Source of the DNA: Rhizobium sullae
GTDB taxonomy: Bacteria > Pseudomonadota > Alphaproteobacteria > Rhizobiales > Rhizobiaceae
Direction of reading: 5' to 3'
Assembly (NCBI RefSeq): GCF_900169785.1
Contig: NZ_FWER01000015.1
Span: 85,381 to 149,380 of the forward strand
DNA length: 64,000 nucleotides
The notes under the pieces were generated by a model that was not told the origin of the DNA, searched no databases, and saw nothing but the letters and a program-made list of their open reading frames with translations. Shown here one piece after another: positions 22,536 through 31,035 of the stretch. Positions within the stretch are counted from its first letter, which is position 1, and the number at the start of each line of letters is the position of its first letter. A program made the translations under genes and the position numbers.

Positions 22536-23837
22536 TCAGTCCTCGATGAGCGGCCGCGCAACCAGCGTGGCGTATTTGAAGACGCGCAGGTAGGCGAGCG
22601 ACAGGATGATGCCGATGATCACGAGGACCAACGCCATGGCGGCGCCGAGGCCATACTCCAGATTGCCCGCATAGTTGTTGAGGGCCGTGTGATAGGCGGC
22701 AAGCGACCAGACTTCGGTCGCCTTGCCCGGCCCGCCGCGGGTCGAAAGCAGGATTTCGTTGAATGAGGCAAGCAATGATAGCGTTTGATAACAGGTGACG
22801 AAGAGGATCGGCCAGCGCATCTGCGGCAGGATGATGTAGCGGATCTGCTGCCAGCGGCTGGCGCCATCCACCTCGCTTGCGAAGAACTGGCTTTTCGGGA
22901 TCGCCCTCAGCGCCGAGGAAAAGACCAGCATGCCCATCGAGGCGCCGATGAAGCCATTGATCAGCACAACGAAGAGCCAGGCGTTGTAGGCGTTGTCTAG
23001 AAGGTAGTTCTTCGGAGCGTAGCCGAACTTGCCCATAAAGGTGGAGATGAAGCCGGTATCCCAGGCGAGCCATTTCCACATCAGCACATAGATGACGACG
23101 GGCGTGATGCGGGGCAGGAGCCAGATGGACCGGAAAATCGTTGCCGGCGCGTCGGGCATGTAGTGTGTCCAGATCGCCAGCAGCATGGCGTAGCTCGTGT
23201 TGAAAAGCATGAGGACAAGGGCGACGTAGAGCAATGTGTTGAAAAGGACCTGCGCCATGTCAGGCGAAGAGGCGATGCGCGAGAAGTTCTCTGTCGTCCA
23301 GCTCCAGCCGGTATAGGTCGCGTCGGCGAGGCTTTCCTTCTGTTCCGGCGCTATCTTGAAGCCGAGCTTGTCGAGCGAGGCGAAGAGCTCCTCCTTGCTC
23401 GAAAAGCGCAGATTGGCAACGGAGCGGTTGAACTGTTCGGAGATTTGCTTGACCTCCCGGGTCGACGGCCGGTCGTTGAGCCCCTTGATCACGCGCTCGG
23501 CTTCACGGCGGGAAGGGAAGACCTCACCGAGATGGTTTTCGCGTAGTTCCGTGGCGATACCGGGCTCAAGCTCGATGCGCTCGACGCCCTTGATGCCCGC
23601 CTCGTCGATCACGTAGCGGGGTTCGGTAAGCTGCTGCACGACCTCCGGCATTTCCTCCTTGAGCGCAATGAGCGCGTTCGGGACGATCTGGTAGGCGCCG
23701 CCCGAAATGCCCGTGGCGGTCGACATGCTCGTGAAGGAAAAGACGGCGGTCAACACCACCGGCATCAGGAAGAACAGCACGATCATGATCGCGGCAGGCG
23801 CGATCATTATGAGCCCGAGCGTTCTCGACGTTCTCAT
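22536..23837 (-). CDS. ABC transporter permease, MalF type with large periplasmic insert
   Basis: 433 residues, well above the roughly 300 of a plain CUT1 permease. After helix 1 (IMIAPAAIMIVLFFLMPVVLTAVF) about 120 residues are polar and charged before the next helices begin near residue 195, so a folded periplasmic loop sits between helices 1 and 2, like the P2 loop of E. coli MalF. The EAA loop is ASEVDGASRWQQIRYIILPQMRWP. It starts 55 bases after the binding-protein gene, with a strong RNA hairpin between. The insert may contact the binding protein. Confidence 0.87.
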   Translation of the reverse strand: MRTSRTLGLIMIAPAAIMIVLFFLMPVVLTAVFSFTSMSTATGISGGAYQIVPNALIALKEEMPEVVQQLTEPRYVIDEAGIKGVERIELEPGIATELRENHLGEVFPSRREAERVIKGLNDRPSTREVKQISEQFNRSVANLRFSSKEELFASLDKLGFKIAPEQKESLADATYTGWSWTTENFSRIASSPDMAQVLFNTLLYVALVLMLFNTSYAMLLAIWTHYMPDAPATIFRSIWLLPRITPVVIYVLMWKWLAWDTGFISTFMGKFGYAPKNYLLDNAYNAWLFVVLINGFIGASMGMLVFSSALRAIPKSQFFASEVDGASRWQQIRYIILPQMRWPILFVTCYQTLSLLASFNEILLSTRGGPGKATEVWSLAAYHTALNNYAGNLEYGLGAAMALVLVIIGIILSLAYLRVFKYATLVARPLIED

Positions 23838-23855
23838 GAAAGTCTCCGCAAAAGG

Positions 23856-23879
23856 TCCGGGCGGGTAAGACCGCCCGGA
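23856..23879 (-). terminator. Intercistronic hairpin between binding-protein and permease genes
   Basis: TCCGGGCGG (23856-23864) pairs with CCGCCCGGA (23871-23879) around a 6-base loop. On the minus strand it is followed by CCTTTT. Hairpins here usually protect the binding-protein mRNA or partly stop transcription, giving more binding protein than membrane parts. Confidence 0.55.
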
Positions 23880-23892
23880 GGCTTGCCTGCGC

Positions 23893-25239
23893 TTAGCGGA
23901 TGACGATCTTGTCGCCGAGCGTGCTCTTCAGCTCGCCTTCGACGTCGTTGACGGCGGCATCGACGCTCTTGGCACCCGTCCATGAGGCCTCAAGGCCCTT
24001 CCACATGATGTTCCAGTAGGTGCCGAAGTCGGCATTGTTTGGCATCGCGTTGGCGTAGGGCAGAAGACGTTCGGTGGCTTCGCGCGTCCAGCGGTCCGAT
24101 GAGTAAAGCTCGATCTCGGTTTCCGACTTCGAAATGCCGAGATGGGCGGACTTGACCGCATGCAGCACGTTGATGCGCGGCTCAGACGCAATCTTGATCA
24201 GCTGGGCAGCAATCTCGGTGTCGTCTTTGTCGTGGCCAGAGGTCATAAGATAGACGAGCGGGTGCGTCAGCGTGTTGGCCTTGCCGCCTTCGCCGGCCGG
24301 GATCAGCGTGAAAACGACGTTGCCGAAGAAATCCTTCAGGCCTTCCTGGTTGACGTAGCGGGCGTAATGCCAGGTACCGCCGTGCCAGATTCCGGCCTTG
24401 CCGGACGCCACTTCCTTCCACCACTGGTCGGCCGGCATCCCGATATGGTTCTTCTTGGTAACGCCCTGCGCCACGGCGTCGGCGAAGAACTGGTACGCGC
24501 GCTGCATCGCAGCCTTGTCGAAGACTAGCTTGCCGTCTTCTTCCATCGTGCCGCCGAAGCTCGTGTAGAACTGCCAGAAGTCCGGACCGTTTGTGTAGCG
24601 GGGATAGAAGCCATAGCCGGCCTGCACGAGGCCCTTGTCCTGCATCTTCTTGGCGTCTTGCAGCAGGCTCTGCATCGTGTAGCTGCCGTCCTGGACCTTC
24701 TCGGGTAGCGCCTCGAGATCAGCATCGCTATAGCCGATCGCCTTCATGTGCGGCTTCCAGAAGAACATCGGCCGGGACTCGGCATCCTGCGGAATGCCGT
24801 AGACCATGCCGTTGAAGGAGGCAATGTCCATCAGGTTTTCGTAGATGTTGTTAAGCGGCCACGAGTCGAGGTCAACATAGTCCTCGATCGGCACGACCAG
24901 GCCGGATTGTGCCCAGGGGCCGATGTCCTCGTGGCCGGTGACGACGATGTTCGGAGCGGTCTTGGCCTCGGCGGCAAGCGTCATCGCCTGCTTGAAGTCC
25001 TCCCAGCCGCTATAGGCCTTTTTCTCGACCTTGATCTTAAGGTCTTCGCCCTTGATTGCGGCTTCCCGCTGAAGCTGCTCGGCTGCAATGTCGATCGCGT
25101 CGAGGCGATAGACGTCATTCGGGCCTGTGCCGCCGGCCCAGACTGTAACGGTCAGGTCCTTGGCAAAGGAGAGGGCGCTGGTCGAGGCCAGGATGGCGGC
25201 AGCGACGCTCATGCACTTCAATGTCGGCAGAATAGTCAT
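23893..25239 (-). CDS. Extracellular solute-binding protein of ABC importer (family 1)
   Basis: 448 residues from the ATG at 25239, which has GGAGATGAAGAG directly upstream; the frame runs further but without support. A signal peptide (CMSVAAAILASTSALSFA) is followed by the mature start KDLTVTVWAGGTGPNDVYRL. Family blocks include TAPNIVVTGHEDIGPWAQSG, GMVYGIPQDAESRPMFFW and KAGIWHGGTWHYARY. It belongs to the MalE/UgpB-like group of periplasmic binding proteins. As first gene of the operon it defines the substrate. The downstream GDPD and phosphatase point to a glycerophosphodiester rather than a plain sugar. Confidence 0.87.
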   Translation of the reverse strand: MTILPTLKCMSVAAAILASTSALSFAKDLTVTVWAGGTGPNDVYRLDAIDIAAEQLQREAAIKGEDLKIKVEKKAYSGWEDFKQAMTLAAEAKTAPNIVVTGHEDIGPWAQSGLVVPIEDYVDLDSWPLNNIYENLMDIASFNGMVYGIPQDAESRPMFFWKPHMKAIGYSDADLEALPEKVQDGSYTMQSLLQDAKKMQDKGLVQAGYGFYPRYTNGPDFWQFYTSFGGTMEEDGKLVFDKAAMQRAYQFFADAVAQGVTKKNHIGMPADQWWKEVASGKAGIWHGGTWHYARYVNQEGLKDFFGNVVFTLIPAGEGGKANTLTHPLVYLMTSGHDKDDTEIAAQLIKIASEPRINVLHAVKSAHLGISKSETEIELYSSDRWTREATERLLPYANAMPNNADFGTYWNIMWKGLEASWTGAKSVDAAVNDVEGELKSTLGDKIVIR

Positions 25240-25393
25240 CTCTTCATCTCCCCAGAGATAGATGTGAGCCTCTTGGCGGGCCATCACCATTGCTGACGGC
25301 CGCCCGGAGGTCCCATGAAAAGCGCGAACGGATTCCGCTCTAAGGGGCCTGCGTAACGACCGAATGACAAAATTGAGCACGTGTACAAAAATT

Positions 25394-25421
25394 ATTATGA
25401 ACCGGTCGAAAAACATTGCAA
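25394..25421 (-). promoter_or_regulatory. Possible promoter of the importer operon
   Basis: On the minus strand TTGCAA (25421-25416) is followed after 16 bases by CATAAT (25399-25394). The spacer contains ACCGGT, a small palindrome that could be part of a LacI-type operator. The start codon is about 150 bases downstream. The rest of 25240-25603 holds no gene I can support. Confidence 0.35.
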
Positions 25422-25603
25422 GCGCCGTTTTTCGGCACAACGACTGCGGCTTCAAAGGTCGAAAACACGGTCTCGTAGCGCAAGACGAGCAGGGGGCGCA
25501 CAAAGACCAGAAGGAAACGGCTGGCCAATCATCGGCGCCACGCGTTCTTGTCTGTTATCTACGCGAAGAACCGTCGCTGCGGATCGGCAGAAATGCCGTT
25601 TTG

Positions 25604-25873
25604 CTAGTTCAACTGCCCCCAAGCCGGATTCCAGCGGACACCTTCTGTGAGTTCGACGAAGATGGGTGTGTCCGGGGCCTCCCGATGCTTGTTGTCAGCT
25701 ATGAGAAATGCATCGTTGACCTGCAGTTCTTCGCTTGAAAATACCGTGTCGTGCTGACCGGGCTCCGTAACCTTTCTGATGAACCCTCGGATTTGATCGC
25801 CGGAGCGGTAGAACTTGATGACGATCGAACCGGCGGCAGCCTCGCCTTCCTTGTATCGGTAATAGGTCCGCAT
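25604..25873 (-). CDS. Hypothetical protein, 89 residues
   Basis: Starts at the ATG at 25873, with GGAGG 8 bases upstream. The protein is soluble and mixed in character (MRTYYRYKEGEAAAGSIVIKF, then IRGFIRKVTEPGQHDTVFSS, ending WNPAWGQLN), with no signal or membrane segment. I recognise no domain, although the start, size and codon use look real. It follows the frameshifted membrane gene on the same strand with a gap of about 120 bases and may be independent. Confidence 0.65.
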   Translation of the reverse strand: MRTYYRYKEGEAAAGSIVIKFYRSGDQIRGFIRKVTEPGQHDTVFSSEELQVNDAFLIADNKHREAPDTPIFVELTEGVRWNPAWGQLN

Positions 25874-25993
25874 CTCATTCTCCTCCTTCGATAAGAGAAC
25901 CCAATCGCGCTGCGGATGTTCCAGCCATCCGGCCGCCTTGTGGCAGTAGCGATTTGGTGTCCTTCGCGATGAAGCGCCAACCATTGTTCATCA

Positions 25994-26346
25994 TCACCTG
26001 ATTGATCTGAAGATGGCAACAAGTCCCGACGCCGGCACCGCCAGCAAGAAAAGATGAAACGCATGGTCGACTGTTGTTTGCGGGCCAATCCCAATGGCGA
26101 TGGTGGAGGCCCCGATCAAGGTCCCCAAAAGCGCGAAGACCTGGACGGCAAGGGCGGTCACGCGCGCTGAAGCCGGCCGGATGAGGCGTGCGAATAGGCC
26201 AAACACCAAAACCGCCGCGATCACGCCCTCGGCTGTCGCTGCCCGCCAGTGCTCGTAACCGCCAAAGAGAGGCCCGCGTGAACCAGCGATGCGGCGGTAA
26301 ACAGGAAGGCCTCGAAGGCGAGAAGCATTTTCACTAAGGAGTTCAT
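25994..26346 (-). pseudogene. Small membrane protein gene broken by a frameshift
   Basis: Translation from the ATG at 26346 (with GAAGG 8 bases upstream) gives MNSLVKMLLAFEAFLFTAASLVHAGL and then leaves the frame. Another frame continues as LFGGYEHWRAATAEGVIAAV and several more hydrophobic helices to the stop at 25994. The two halves join naturally into one four-helix protein of about 118 residues if one base is added in the CT-rich run at 26266-26272. It is either a real one-base deletion at a dinucleotide repeat, phase variation, or a sequencing error. Confidence 0.6.
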
Positions 26347-26457
26347 TGGCATACCTTCTGTGACCCCCAGCTCGTGCTTCTTTCTCGCGTTCGTGCATCG
26401 CGCTATCGGCCCTCTTCGGTTTCCAATCCTTATCGAAGCGGGCAACAGGTGGTACGG

Positions 26458-28827
26458 CTATTTCTCGCACAGGCGCCGATCGCCATAATATGGTTGGTAC
26501 GTACAGTCGGAAGCGCGGAAAGAACGATAGCTGCGAGAGCATGCGGTGATATTGCAGGACGGAGCGGCGTTCTCCTCGCTGGTCATCATTCCCGTATTTG
26601 GATCGATCTGCGGTGCAGGCTCAGCCATGGCCGCCTGCATGAATTCCCGCCAGATGCGAGCCGGAAGTGCCCCGCCCGTGACACCCTTCATCGGCGCGTC
26701 ATCGTCGTTGCCGACCCAGACCCCGGCGACCAAGGGTTCTGTAAACCCGACGAACCAAGCGTCGCGGTTGTCTTGACTGGTGCCTGTCTTGCCGGCCGCA
26801 AACATGCCGGGATCGGCGTCGCGGCCAGTCCCACGCTCGACCACCAACTGCAGTAACGCCAGAAGGTCCGGCTGATACTGCGAGAGGTCGATAGACGCCG
26901 TCACTTGCGGCCCCACTCGGAAGCCTCTGGGCTGGCCCGATGCCTGAAATTCGATAACGCCCCACGGCTCAACGGGCGCCCGCCCTAGGCGGACCGATGC
27001 GTAGGCACCGGTCAAATCGAGCAAGCTTACCTCCGAGGCGCCAAGCGACAAGGCGGGCGCCGTCGTGAGGGTTGCGTTGATGCCGAGCTCCTTGGCTGCC
27101 GCAGCGACACTGTCCAAACCCACCTCCTGCGCAAGGGCAGCAGTGGCGGCATTCAACGAGCGAGCAAAAGCCTCCGCCAGCGTCACCCAACCTCGGTAAG
27201 CGCCCCCGGAGTTTTGCGGCAACCACCCATTGATTTCGATAGGTGCGTCGAGCACTTGATCCGACAGGGCCAGACCCTTCTTCAACGCAGCGTAATAAAC
27301 GAAAAGCTTGAATGTGGAGCCGGGCTGACGCATCGCCGTGACGGCTCGGTTGAACTGACTGGTCTTGTAGTCGCGCCCGCCGACCATTGCGACAACCGCG
27401 CCATCGGGCGTCATGGCGACCAGTGCTGCCTGCGATGCGCCGCGCGCCTTTCCTTCTTCATCGAGAACCCGCTTCACCACCCGTTCGGCAATTTCCTGCA
27501 GGCGCGGGACCAAGGTCGTGCGTACTGTCGTCGAGCCCGGAGAAGTGCCTGCGATCTCGCTCGCCTGTGCCGAAACCCAATCGGCGAACCAACTGCCTGA
27601 GCGTGGCGTCGGCGTTGTCGGGTGCAGTTCGGCGAATTCATTCTTGGCGGCATCGGCTTCCTGCTGCGTAAGCTTGCCATTGGCGACCATGGCGTCGAGC
27701 ACCGTTGCCGTGCGTTGACGTGCGGCCTCGAAATTGTCGATTGGGTTCAACTGGCTCGGAGCCTTCAACAGACCTGCCAGCATCGCCGATTCTGGAACAT
27801 CGAGCGCACCGATATCCTTGTTGAAATAGATCCGTGCTGCTGCCGGCATTCCCGTAGCGCCGGAACCGAGGTAGACCGAATTCAGGTACCGCGTCAGGAT
27901 CTCCTGCTTGCCGAGCTTCCATTCCAGCCAGAAGGCGATCACCAGTTCCTGGATCTTTCGTTTCAGCGTTCGGTCGCTTTCGAGATACTGCAGCTTGATC
28001 AACTGCTGTGTGATCGTGCTTCCACCCTGGACGATCGAGCCTGCCTCAAAGTTCCGGATTAGAGCGCGCGCAATTCCTTTCGGGTCGATGCCGTGATGAT
28101 CCATGAACCGGCGGTCCTCGATTGAAAGGACGGCATTCACAAGATGTGGAGGGAATTGCTCGTAACCTGCATAAGGTCCTTGATACGGCCCCTGCCGGAC
28201 AAGAGGCCCGCCGTCCGCCGTTTCCAATACGATGACCGGCTTCATGGAACCGTCAGCGATCTCTTGCCACGGCACATCCTTCAAGGCCCAAGTCAAAACG
28301 CCGGCCACGATCAGGAAGCCGAATAACGGAACGAGTGCGAGCAGCACCCTCCATGATCGCAGTTTCAGGGGAATGACCTGCCTTCTGCCGGTCTTTCCCG
28401 CTCGGATCGCCGCCATGCGGGACTGCGCTTTGGAAGAAAGCGCTGCAAATGCGGACACCCGCGGAATCCTCTTATTTGATGTCCGAGGTCGAAGCGTCTG
28501 GTGTCTTTCAATGATGGCTCCAATGCCGTTTCTGATCGAGGCCTGGCTGCTTCGCAAAGCAGCACGGAAGTCATGACGGAGGGCGGCCATCAGGTCCTGA
28601 ATGGCTCGCGCGCTTTGTCCAAAAGGCGAGGGAGGGGCCTCGGTCCTTTCGGACTGTTCTGGCAATGATGATGATCCGGATGATCCCTCGTGATCGCCAC
28701 TTGTTTCTTCAGCGCCCTCAGCCGGAAATCCTTCGACCTTCGGCGGACGCGCAGATCCGGCGGCGGTGCGATCACCAGTTTGCTTTGAGCTGCCAGTTTC
28801 TTTTGAATTGTCTGCGGTGTTTGCCAT
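26458..28827 (-). CDS. Class A penicillin-binding protein (PBP1-type, glycosyltransferase plus transpeptidase)
   Basis: 789 residues. A long polar cytoplasmic N terminus (about 160 residues, rich in Ser and Glu) leads to one membrane helix (WRVLLALVPLFGFLIVAGVL). The GT51 domain follows (SIEDRRFMDHHGID with catalytic Glu, GGSTITQQLIK, then KRKIQELVIAFWLE). The transpeptidase domain has the SxxK serine in PGSTFKLF, SLN, and KTGTSQDNRDAWFVGF. It polymerises and cross-links peptidoglycan at the inner membrane. The extended N terminus is longer than in E. coli PBP1b and may bind partners. It stands alone. Confidence 0.9.
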   Translation of the reverse strand: MANTADNSKETGSSKQTGDRTAAGSARPPKVEGFPAEGAEETSGDHEGSSGSSSLPEQSERTEAPPSPFGQSARAIQDLMAALRHDFRAALRSSQASIRNGIGAIIERHQTLRPRTSNKRIPRVSAFAALSSKAQSRMAAIRAGKTGRRQVIPLKLRSWRVLLALVPLFGFLIVAGVLTWALKDVPWQEIADGSMKPVIVLETADGGPLVRQGPYQGPYAGYEQFPPHLVNAVLSIEDRRFMDHHGIDPKGIARALIRNFEAGSIVQGGSTITQQLIKLQYLESDRTLKRKIQELVIAFWLEWKLGKQEILTRYLNSVYLGSGATGMPAAARIYFNKDIGALDVPESAMLAGLLKAPSQLNPIDNFEAARQRTATVLDAMVANGKLTQQEADAAKNEFAELHPTTPTPRSGSWFADWVSAQASEIAGTSPGSTTVRTTLVPRLQEIAERVVKRVLDEEGKARGASQAALVAMTPDGAVVAMVGGRDYKTSQFNRAVTAMRQPGSTFKLFVYYAALKKGLALSDQVLDAPIEINGWLPQNSGGAYRGWVTLAEAFARSLNAATAALAQEVGLDSVAAAAKELGINATLTTAPALSLGASEVSLLDLTGAYASVRLGRAPVEPWGVIEFQASGQPRGFRVGPQVTASIDLSQYQPDLLALLQLVVERGTGRDADPGMFAAGKTGTSQDNRDAWFVGFTEPLVAGVWVGNDDDAPMKGVTGGALPARIWREFMQAAMAEPAPQIDPNTGMMTSEENAAPSCNITACSRSYRSFRASDCTYQPYYGDRRLCEK

Positions 28828-28989
28828 TTCTTACCGGCTGATGGGTTTGCCGAAGCAATTAGAGCGCCCTGAAGCAGCGGAAAGACAATTAAATGGCGCT
28901 GCTCCCGAGCCATTGCAGAATATAGACCCCCGTTCTGCAATTCGACGCGGCGCATGTTCTCACATCCGAAGCCAGCCTTTTCGTGGCAG

Positions 28990-29689
28990 AGCAGTGCAAA
29001 TTCAACTGCGCATGCCGAGAGCGAGGATGGGCTCACCAACGAACAGTTCCTGTTCGGCGGAGAGACGACCGACGGAAGGAAGAACTACACTATTCTGGAA
29101 GCCGAGGGGCAAGGGCACTATGTCGGCGTTCTCTTCAGCGTCTATTCCCGCCGGCGCTCCGGCGTCTGGGACTGGTACGGCGAAGGAGACGACATGATCT
29201 TCATCGACGGCGAATCGGGGCTCTCCGTATCAGATACCGTGCGCAAGCCGGATCCGCGCATCGGGCCGAAGGCCGCACTCATCGAGCCGCGCGGCGAAAG
29301 CACGCCCGGCGCCAACGATGCCTGGCCAGCGACGCTGCACGGGACCGGCACGGAAGACTATTTCAACACCGCCTGGTGCCCGACGCAAGAATACAGCAGG
29401 CCCTATCACGGTATCATCGCAGCCGGCGGGCCGAACTGGACCGAACCCCGTCACGCTCTAACGCTGGCACATCGAAGATCCGGCGATTTTCCAAAAAAGC
29501 ATTCGCGTCACCATCGAGCACGGCCATGCAAACCGCCGATCGGACGATATTTCCTCGGTCGCGTTTTGGTACCAGGCAGAGCCTCACAAGCCCTTCGAGA
29601 AGCTCGCCTGCGTCGCAGATCGCCTTCCCACCTTCCGTCTCCCCTACCAGAACTGGGAGACCGCGGCAAAGAAAGCGAGCGCTACGTGA
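28990..29689 (+). pseudogene. DUF2961 (GH172-type) glycoside hydrolase, truncated and frameshifted
   Basis: The first readable part (frame open from 28954) contains LEAEGQGHYVGVLFSVY, WYGEGDDMIFIDGE and LHGTGTEDYFNTAW, blocks of DUF2961 proteins. Near 29445 the frame shifts by one. In the new frame a TAA (29459-29461) stands where a Tyr codon would be expected, then RWHIEDPAIFQKSIRVTIEHG and FWYQAEPHKPF follow to TGA at 29687-29689. The N-terminal half of the family, with its first blocks, is missing. This gene is therefore dead. The family acts on fructo- or arabino-furanosides. Confidence 0.75.
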
Positions 29690-29912
29690 ATGAGACCAGC
29701 AGTAAAAGCGCTGCTCCGGCCGCGATCATGGCGACACCCAGCCAGTTCCTCGTCAGTCCCAGAAATCGAACGCCTTGTCCCCTGGGTTCCAATGTCCGCT
29801 CGCTAAGGGATGATCGGTGAGGATCGCTGAGGGGCCGCCGGCCGAGTGCCTCCCGACACAGGAGAAGTATGCCGCATATGACGAAAATAGCACCAATCAA
29901 GATTGTCCACAC
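29682..29912 (-). CDS. Small two-helix membrane protein
   Basis: 76 residues from the GTG at 29912, which has AGGAGGAGACC directly upstream and is far better than the upstream ATG at 29957. It has one hydrophobic helix near the N terminus (ILIGAIFVICGILLLC), a polar loop, and a second helix at the C terminus (WLGVAMIAAGAALLLLVSF). No family recognised. It overlaps the end of the GH172 pseudogene by a few bases on the other strand and is divergent from the gene at 29996. Confidence 0.6.
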   Translation of the reverse strand: MWTILIGAIFVICGILLLCREALGRRPLSDPHRSSLSERTLEPRGQGVRFLGLTRNWLGVAMIAAGAALLLLVSFT

Positions 29913-29995
29913 GGTCTCCTCCTCTTGATCCCGCTTCGTAAAGAACCAAACTTCCATAGGTCGTAACTGTTCCTCTGTTTCCTGAGAGGCCCCTC

Positions 29996-30319
29996 GTGAG
30001 TTTCAGACCGCCGCGATCGCTTTCGGATCGGCCGAGCACTGCACTCAACCCCTTGGAGTACGAACTCGCCTCGGAGCGGGCCGATGCACTTGGCCGCCAA
30101 GGCCGCAAAGTCGAAGCGGCACTTGCGAAGCTTGCCGCCTCGTCGGAAAACGATCATCGCACAGCTGATCGGGAAAGCCTCCTTGAGGAGGCCTCGGAAG
30201 CGGTCTGGGCATTGTTCATTCAGCGAGAGGTCTGCGGGCTCCGCAATAACCGGGACGTCATCGCGCGGTATGGGATTCCCGGCGAAGTTCTTGCGCGGAT
30301 CGGCGCTATTCGCCGATGA
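29996..30319 (+). CDS. Hypothetical protein, probable DUF6665 family
   Basis: 107 residues from the GTG at 29996, with GAGAGG 6 bases upstream. The sequence is helical and charged, with NPLEYELASERADALGRQGRKVEAAL near residues 18-43 and a second helix pair with EEASEAVWALFIQREVCGLRNNRDVI near 64-89, then a short end RYGIPGEVLARIGAIRR. This pattern resembles small rhizobial DUF6665 proteins as I recall them. Function is unknown. It is convergent with the membrane protein gene at 30359. Confidence 0.6.
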   Translation: MSFRPPRSLSDRPSTALNPLEYELASERADALGRQGRKVEAALAKLAASSENDHRTADRESLLEEASEAVWALFIQREVCGLRNNRDVIARYGIPGEVLARIGAIRR

Positions 30320-30358
30320 GCTTCTCAGGCTGGCCTCCGTCCGACAGCGGGAGTGCCT

Positions 30359-30820
30359 TCAAGGCGAACCTATCTCCCGCCACGAAAGCGCCGACAGGGT
30401 CGTGAAACATAGTGCGACAAACACAATGATTGTGTTTGCGGCATGAGAATACTCCCACTGCCGCCTGAACGTTTCCCAGTTTTCGGGAGCTGTCGTCCAG
30501 TCGTTCGTCGCCTGATTGGCGGGAAGCGTCCAAAGAAAGAATATCGCAAACATGAGGGCAAAACAGAGCGCGGCAGCCACGGCAAGCCAGAATGGACATT
30601 TCTGCGAACGAACAACGACAGCGAGCAGCGCATTCATGATGAGCGCAGCAGGCCAAAGCAAACCCAAAATTGCCCATCCATAATAGATGGTTTGAACGGT
30701 GAAATATTCGGATTGCGGCAGCGCGATCTTGTTAGGCAGGGCCGCGAAATGTGCTCCTGACGGGACAAGTGCAAGCGCTGAAATGGTAATGGCGAGAAAC
30801 TGAACGGCGCCGACTGTCAT
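30359..30820 (-). CDS. Four-helix integral membrane protein, DUF1772-like
   Basis: 153 residues from the ATG at 30820, preceded by GGAGG at 8 bases. Four hydrophobic helices are visible (VQFLAITISALALVPSGAHF, YGWAILGLLWPAALIMNALL, FWLAVAAALCFALMFAIFFL, ANTIIVFVALCFTTLSAL). Between helices 3 and 4 the motif NWETFRRQWEYSHA resembles the W-x-x-x-R-x-x-W-E-x-x-H pattern of DUF1772/anthrone-oxygenase-like membrane proteins. Function is not known for bacterial members. It is a single gene, divergent from the L-fucose genes. Confidence 0.6.
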   Translation of the reverse strand: MTVGAVQFLAITISALALVPSGAHFAALPNKIALPQSEYFTVQTIYYGWAILGLLWPAALIMNALLAVVVRSQKCPFWLAVAAALCFALMFAIFFLWTLPANQATNDWTTAPENWETFRRQWEYSHAANTIIVFVALCFTTLSALSWREIGSP

Positions 30821-31035
30821 TGCCAATGCCTCCTTTTGTGCAAACTTGCTCTGCAAACAGAAGTTCCGGGCGAAAACGGTTAGTGGCGTTGCGTCAATGG
30901 CAGCGGTAGACAGCCCGCGTTGGCGGATTTCACTATTCGATTGACACCATAAGAGCCGCCGTTCAGTTTCTGCACCGATGAAGCCGGGCGCCAAATGCGC
31001 TTCCTCACGCATTAAAACCATGAAAAGGCCAAGAC

